A stretch of DNA of 64,000 nt from a bacterium (GTDB taxonomy: Bacteria > Vulcanimicrobiota > JABDET01), in NCBI GenBank assembly GCA_021817145.1, contig JAKAVV010000010.1, positions 23,951-87,950 of the forward strand, in the 5' to 3' direction. Positions 60,058 through 64,000 of the stretch are shown here, in pieces. The notes beneath the pieces are model-generated. The model ran no database searches, had not been told where the DNA came from, and saw only the letters and a program-made list of their open reading frames with translations. The stretch's first letter is position 1. Each line of letters starts with the position of its first letter. The translations under genes and the position numbers were made by a program.

Positions 60058-60914
60058 GATTTTTCAAAGAGTTTTGCAACTTTTAAGATTTGGATTCGCG
60101 CTAAAGATAAAAGAGTTGCTAAAATGCCTGTCAGGATCCCAAGAATCAATAGGTTCCAATAGATGCTTTTTGAAAAAACCGCAAACTTCATTTCGGGTTT
60201 ATGGAAATACCATTGAAAAATCGAATTGACAGCCATTCCAGTCAAAGTTCCAAAAATAAGCCCGATTCCTGTTCCAGCTAGAGAGAGAAATAATCCATCC
60301 ATCAGCAGAAGTTTTGCAATTGTTTTTTTCCCAATTCCAATGGCTTGAAGATACCCCATTTCTTTTCTTTCTTCTTCTGTTTTAAAGATCATGAGAGAAA
60401 AAAGGAAAATGGTTCCCGCTCCAAAGGAGAGCCAGGCAATAACCCGAGCAAATCGTTCGAAAATACGACTTAAACCGATCCCTTGATTGGCAAACTGTTC
60501 GGGTTTTTCCAGGTGCAGCCCGAGAAGAGACATGACTTCTGAAACTTTTTTGAACTCTCTTTTATGTTTGAGTTTTAAAGTGATAAAACTGGCTTCCCCC
60601 TTTTTCCCTGTCAGTTTCCATAAATCAGATAGATTCATGGTTACTGCGCAATTGGTATAATACAGATTGAGAGGTTGAAAACGAGGTTCCTGGTATCCCG
60701 CAATTTTAAAAGCGCTCCAGGGACCTTGAGGGTAGGGGGACAGTTGAATGAGATCCCCTTTTTTTAATGAGAGAGCGGCTTTTAAAGCTTGATTGATAAA
60801 AATAGGGTGGGGCGAGTTTGAAGAAACAGAAGCTGCTGAGGCAGAGTTTAAGATAAGCAGTTGTGCAAAAAGAAGGCTTATTAAAATCAGGAGCGGTTTT
60901 GGTTTAATCGCCAT
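60054..60914 (-). CDS. C-terminal half of an FtsX-type permease with its own signal-like N-terminus
   Basis: A 286-residue protein. After a hydrophobic export signal (LLILISLLFAQLLILNSASAA) it begins in mid-permease: FINQALKAALSLKKGDLIQLSP is the usual second half of the periplasmic domain, and three membrane helices follow (about 160-180, 205-230, 255-275) with EEERKEMGYLQAIGIGKKTIAKLLLMDGLFLSLAG, the FtsX-domain signature. The missing helix 1 and first half match the N-terminus of the 56818 fusion protein. First gene of the operon. Confidence 0.8.
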   Translation of the reverse strand: MAIKPKPLLILISLLFAQLLILNSASAASVSSNSPHPIFINQALKAALSLKKGDLIQLSPYPQGPWSAFKIAGYQEPRFQPLNLYYTNCAVTMNLSDLWKLTGKKGEASFITLKLKHKREFKKVSEVMSLLGLHLEKPEQFANQGIGLSRIFERFARVIAWLSFGAGTIFLFSLMIFKTEEERKEMGYLQAIGIGKKTIAKLLLMDGLFLSLAGTGIGLIFGTLTGMAVNSIFQWYFHKPEMKFAVFSKSIYWNLLILGILTGILATLLSLARIQILKVAKLFEKS

Positions 60915-61084
60915 TCTTCTTCATTCACTTTAAAAGTTCTCATTTTTCTTCTTTCCTTCTCTCTTTTCGAGAGAGAGGAGAGGCGACCCTACCTTCCCAT
61001 TGGATTGAACTTGAATTTTTCGTGATATTGTTGACATTTCTTCAGAATGGCGTTAATCTTAATTGTAAAGATACCTTAACAAAT

Positions 61085-61114
61085 TTGACAAGTTTCTGTT
61101 TGGAATGGTAAAAT
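61085..61114 (+). promoter_or_regulatory. Strong promoter of the exoprotein gene
   Basis: TTGACA (61085-61090), 18-bp spacer, TAAAAT (61109-61114). Another TTGACA at 61031-61036 has a poorer partner (TTAATC). The predicted leader is about 65 bases, with AAAGGAG five bases before the GTG start. Confidence 0.65.
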
Positions 61115-61185
61115 TTTAATGAGCCTGATCGGTAAAAATAAGCCTTTAAAAAAAGCAAATTAAAGATCGTTGTAAAGGAGTCAAA

Positions 61186-64000
61186 GTGCTTAAGGCTGGA
61201 AAAAGATTGAAAATTGTTTTAACTTTTCTTCTGTGCCTGGGATTCTCTTTTTTATTACAGAGTTCTGCTTCTGCTTCCCCACAGGGTGGAACTGTTTCTG
61301 CAGGTCAGGCTGTTATTAGCCAGAACGGGGGAACAACCACAATTCAGGAACTGACGAACAGCGCGATTATTAACTGGAACAGTTTTAATATTGGGGCTGG
61401 TCAGCTGGTTCAGTTTTTACAGCCAGAGGCTTTATCTGCCATTTTGAACCGGGTGATTGGGGTGGACCCTTCTGTGATTTTTGGAACTTTGAAATCCAAT
61501 GGGATAGTTTTTTTAATTAACCCGAATGGAATTTTGTTTGGTCAAGGAGCAGAGATTGACACCGGCTCTTTTATCGCCTCAACTTTAAATATAACCAATC
61601 AAGATTTTTTAAACGGGGATTATACTTTTAATCAGATTTCAACCCTGCCAGCCTCTTTTATTGTGAATCAAGGGACAATTCAGGCTGTGAGTGGTGGTTC
61701 TGTGGTCTTATTGGCTCCATTCGTGTATAATGGGGGGACGATTATTGCAAATTTAGGGGAGATTGGATTAGGGGCAGCCACCCATGCTGTTTTAAGTTAT
61801 GATAAGGAAGGATTGATGAATTTAGTCTTGAGTAATCCCGCTGGAGTGCCTCAGGATGTAACGATGACTCAGCAAGCTTATACAGCGATTCTCGAGCAAG
61901 TAGTGAATGACAAAGGGCTTCTTCCTGCCACTCAAGTGATAAAAAGAAATGGGAAGATTGTCCTCACCAATGCCAGTGGAATCTTAATGAATGCTGGAAT
62001 CATTGAAGCGAATGGAGCTTCGAATCTGAATGCTGGGAGCATTACTCTTAATTCCACCCAGGCCACAGATCTCCTGACCAACAGCTTGATTTCAGCGAAT
62101 GGGGAAGGGAGCGATTCCAATGGAGGCAGCATTACAGTCAATTCCCAAGGGATAACAAATTTTGAGTCAGGGGCAGAAATTGAAGCAGAAGGAGGGGCAA
62201 GCGGGAATGGAGGGGCAGTGGAAGTCAGTGATAAAACAGGGGGAGTGATTGATGGTCTTGTGGATACCCTTGCTCCTAATGGTGAGACTGGAGAGTTTAT
62301 CATTGACCCGACGAATATTACGATTATTGATGCATCCAGCGGCGGAACCCTTGATCCCAATCTCCCCAATATCACTTATCCTACTCCTGATTCAGGTGGG
62401 GATACTGTTTCAGTTGGGGCTTTGGAATCAGAAACCAGTAATATCCTTCTTCAAGCCGCAAATTCCATTACTATTGATAATTTAACAGGATCCCCTGCCA
62501 ATGGTTCGATTACTTTGCAAAACAATGTTTCAATGACAATGCAAACCCAAACTGGGAACATTGTTTTTTTAAACCCAAGCAATTCAATTGCCGCCAGTGG
62601 AACAGGAACCCTTACCATTAATGCGGGAACAACAGCAGGAAGCGGTGGTTCTGCGGTCATTGGAAATTTAACTATTACTGCAGGTGGACCAGCCCCTCCA
62701 CCAGGAGGACCCCCTCCACCCCCTACCATTCAGATAACAGCAGATGGAAATATTTCAATTGGGTCTTTAAATGGAGGGAATGGAAGTGTTGTCATCTCTT
62801 CCAATACAGGAAGTATTACGGATAATACAGGAGGAACAGCCACCAATATTACGGCCCCTTCTGCTGCTTTAACAGGTCCTGGTGGAATTGGAACAGATAC
62901 TGATCCTGTAAGCGTTAATTTGACAGGAACCTTAACTGCTTCTTCCACCAATTCCGATATCCTGATTTCAAGTGTTGGGAATCTTCTTTTAAATACGGTT
63001 AATGCTGGGGATGGGAATATTTATATCACTTCTGGTGGAGAGATAACCAATGGGGCTCCAGCCCTTCCGCCAGGGGGATCTCCAGTAACAAATTTAGCTG
63101 CAGGGGCTGTTTTTTTAGAGGCAGCCTCTTGTATCGGAACTTCAGGGGCCCCTGTTACCACTTCAGCTAATTATGCTTTAACTCTAGAGACAAACAATTC
63201 TTCCACTGCCCCGATTTATGTCAATGATTCTTCTCCTTTAAATTACCTGACAGTCAATACAAATAACAGCAGTTCTGCTGTTAATTTTAATAATGGAGCC
63301 CAATCTCTGAGTTTTTCTTCAGGGGTCTTAAATGCGAATGCCTCAGGAACTTCCATCAATTTTGATAATACTGGCGGGAATATAGAGGTTGGAACCATTA
63401 ACACAGGAGCCATGGGTTCTGTTCTCTCTGCTTCTGGTTCAATAAATCCCTCCAGCAGCAGTTCGAATATTGCAAGCAGTCAGATTTCACTGACAGCAGG
63501 AGCTGGGATCGGAACAGCAAGCTCTCTTCCTGTTTCTACTTCTTCTTTAACTGCCACTGTTACAGGGGCAGCAGATCCAATCTCTATCAGTGATTCAGCC
63601 TCATTGAATTTTTTAAATGTGAGCGCCAATAATGGGAATATATCTATTTCTGGCTCTAATGGATCTTTCTCTTTTACAGGATCTGGAACAGATACCATTT
63701 CAGCGGATCTACCAGGAACGGTTCTATATTTTGCGAATTCAGGAGGAGGGATTGAGAATACAGGAACAGGTGTTTCTGTGGTCTCTAAAATCTTGAACCT
63801 TTCCGCTTGTTCCGGAATTGGCACCAGCTCACAACCCCTTCTCACCCAAACCAGCGGTGGATATCTTTCCGCAAATACCACCAATTCAGGGGCTTCTATC
63901 TTTATTAGTGAATCAGATGCTTTGTCGTACCTCGTTCTTTCCACCAATAATGGGAATGTCAATTTTCAGGATAATGGAAGTTCTTTATCTTTTACAGGTG
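61186..64000 (+). CDS. Filamentous-haemagglutinin-type exoprotein (two-partner secretion), partial at right edge
   Basis: Open frame from GTG 61186, behind AAAGGAG, to the window end: at least 938 codons. A signal peptide (KIVLTFLLCLGFSFLLQSSASA) leads into the TPS secretion domain (about 35-270) with ALSAILNRVIG, the diagnostic NPNGILFGQGAEIDTGSFIAST and VNQGTIQAVSGGSVVLLAP. This domain is recognised by an outer-membrane TpsB pore, here not visible. After a Pro-rich strip (PPPGGPPPPP) the rest is a beta-helix of repeated modules of roughly 100 residues, each with a G-IGT-x-P start and a D-S-x-LNFL centre. Likely a surface adhesin or filament. Confidence 0.92.
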   Translation, partial: MLKAGKRLKIVLTFLLCLGFSFLLQSSASASPQGGTVSAGQAVISQNGGTTTIQELTNSAIINWNSFNIGAGQLVQFLQPEALSAILNRVIGVDPSVIFGTLKSNGIVFLINPNGILFGQGAEIDTGSFIASTLNITNQDFLNGDYTFNQISTLPASFIVNQGTIQAVSGGSVVLLAPFVYNGGTIIANLGEIGLGAATHAVLSYDKEGLMNLVLSNPAGVPQDVTMTQQAYTAILEQVVNDKGLLPATQVIKRNGKIVLTNASGILMNAGIIEANGASNLNAGSITLNSTQATDLLTNSLISANGEGSDSNGGSITVNSQGITNFESGAEIEAEGGASGNGGAVEVSDKTGGVIDGLVDTLAPNGETGEFIIDPTNITIIDASSGGTLDPNLPNITYPTPDSGGDTVSVGALESETSNILLQAANSITIDNLTGSPANGSITLQNNVSMTMQTQTGNIVFLNPSNSIAASGTGTLTINAGTTAGSGGSAVIGNLTITAGGPAPPPGGPPPPPTIQITADGNISIGSLNGGNGSVVISSNTGSITDNTGGTATNITAPSAALTGPGGIGTDTDPVSVNLTGTLTASSTNSDILISSVGNLLLNTVNAGDGNIYITSGGEITNGAPALPPGGSPVTNLAAGAVFLEAASCIGTSGAPVTTSANYALTLETNNSSTAPIYVNDSSPLNYLTVNTNNSSSAVNFNNGAQSLSFSSGVLNANASGTSINFDNTGGNIEVGTINTGAMGSVLSASGSINPSSSSSNIASSQISLTAGAGIGTASSLPVSTSSLTATVTGAADPISISDSASLNFLNVSANNGNISISGSNGSFSFTGSGTDTISADLPGTVLYFANSGGGIENTGTGVSVVSKILNLSACSGIGTSSQPLLTQTSGGYLSANTTNSGASIFISESDALSYLVLSTNNGNVNFQDNGSSLSFTG

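Noticed and set aside
60958..60974. CTCTC-TTTTC-GAGAG hairpin upstream of the exoprotein gene
   Set aside because: Short purine/pyrimidine-rich repeat with no T-run on either strand and far from both start codons; likely chance.
62730..62951. Minus-strand Val/Pro-rich frames opposite the exoprotein (also 61932-62375, 62451-62729, 63480-63962)
   Set aside because: The low-complexity Val/Pro/Ile composition is the mirror of Gly/Thr/Asn repeats on the coding strand; the plus frame has a signal peptide and NPNGI motif.

Overview
The window comes from a flagellated bacterium with an outer membrane. The evidence is heptose and LPS-core genes, flagellar P- and L-ring genes, a TolC-type channel and a two-partner-secretion exoprotein. 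It also has features common in Terrabacteria-side phyla: SepF next to YggS, and FliW. DNA is AT-rich with many AAA, TTT and GAA codons, and overlapping ATGA gene junctions are frequent. I infer an uncultured or little-studied diderm lineage; no rRNA is present, so the phylum cannot be named from this window.

Layout. 1-577: the end of an unknown gene plus very small genes. 578-2211 (minus): a three-gene cassette headed by a TIGR04255-type protein. 2634-6329 (minus): rfaE1, rfaE2, an LpxB-like glycosyltransferase and a family 9 heptosyltransferase, a compact LPS-heptose operon. 6459-12237: nuoJKLMN, the membrane arm of complex I without nuoA-I. 12305-17776: an unknown glycine-zipper protein with a leaderless promoter, a RelBE-like toxin-antitoxin pair, a long acyl-CoA dehydrogenase, a NurA-like protein and an unknown Gly/Asn-rich protein. 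17890-22737: DUF1003 protein, uvrB, a PilT/PilU ATPase, a ferredoxin and a double zinc-ribbon protein. 22742-31832: a structured RNA-like leader, then flgF-G-A-H-I-J-M-N-K-L and fliW, covering rod, rings, hook-filament junction, anti-sigma factor and assembly factor.

31860-45168: a metallo-beta-lactamase-fold hydrolase, a metal-linked tripartite RND efflux operon interrupted by an opposite-strand DNA methyltransferase, then a patch of toxin-antitoxin modules (AbrB/RelE, MNT/HEPN, DUF433/DUF5615), a DUF499 ATPase remnant and a cation diffusion facilitator. A 168-bp direct duplication of the facilitator's 3' end brackets the DUF433/DUF5615 pair. 45314-54197: DUF255 thioredoxin-fold protein, a PilT ATPase with perfect coiled-coil repeats, yggS-sepF, a WG-repeat protein, a paralogue of the Gly/Asn-rich protein, tRNA-Ala and a sugar porter. 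54304-56671: three unknown low-complexity/helical proteins. 56818-60914: an ABC exporter-like operon in which one permease appears split, its N-terminal half fused to an AttH/CrtC lipocalin-like domain. 61186-64000: the start of a large filamentous-haemagglutinin-type exoprotein.

The strongest candidates for something undescribed are the split-permease/AttH system (56818-60914), the two families of unknown, possibly exported proteins (16616 and 51473 paralogues; 54304-56671 trio), and the rearranged toxin-antitoxin locus with a dnaX-like slippery heptamer (43296-44342). I had no database access. Family names come from motifs recognised by eye. Self-derived positions of short motifs could be off by a base.
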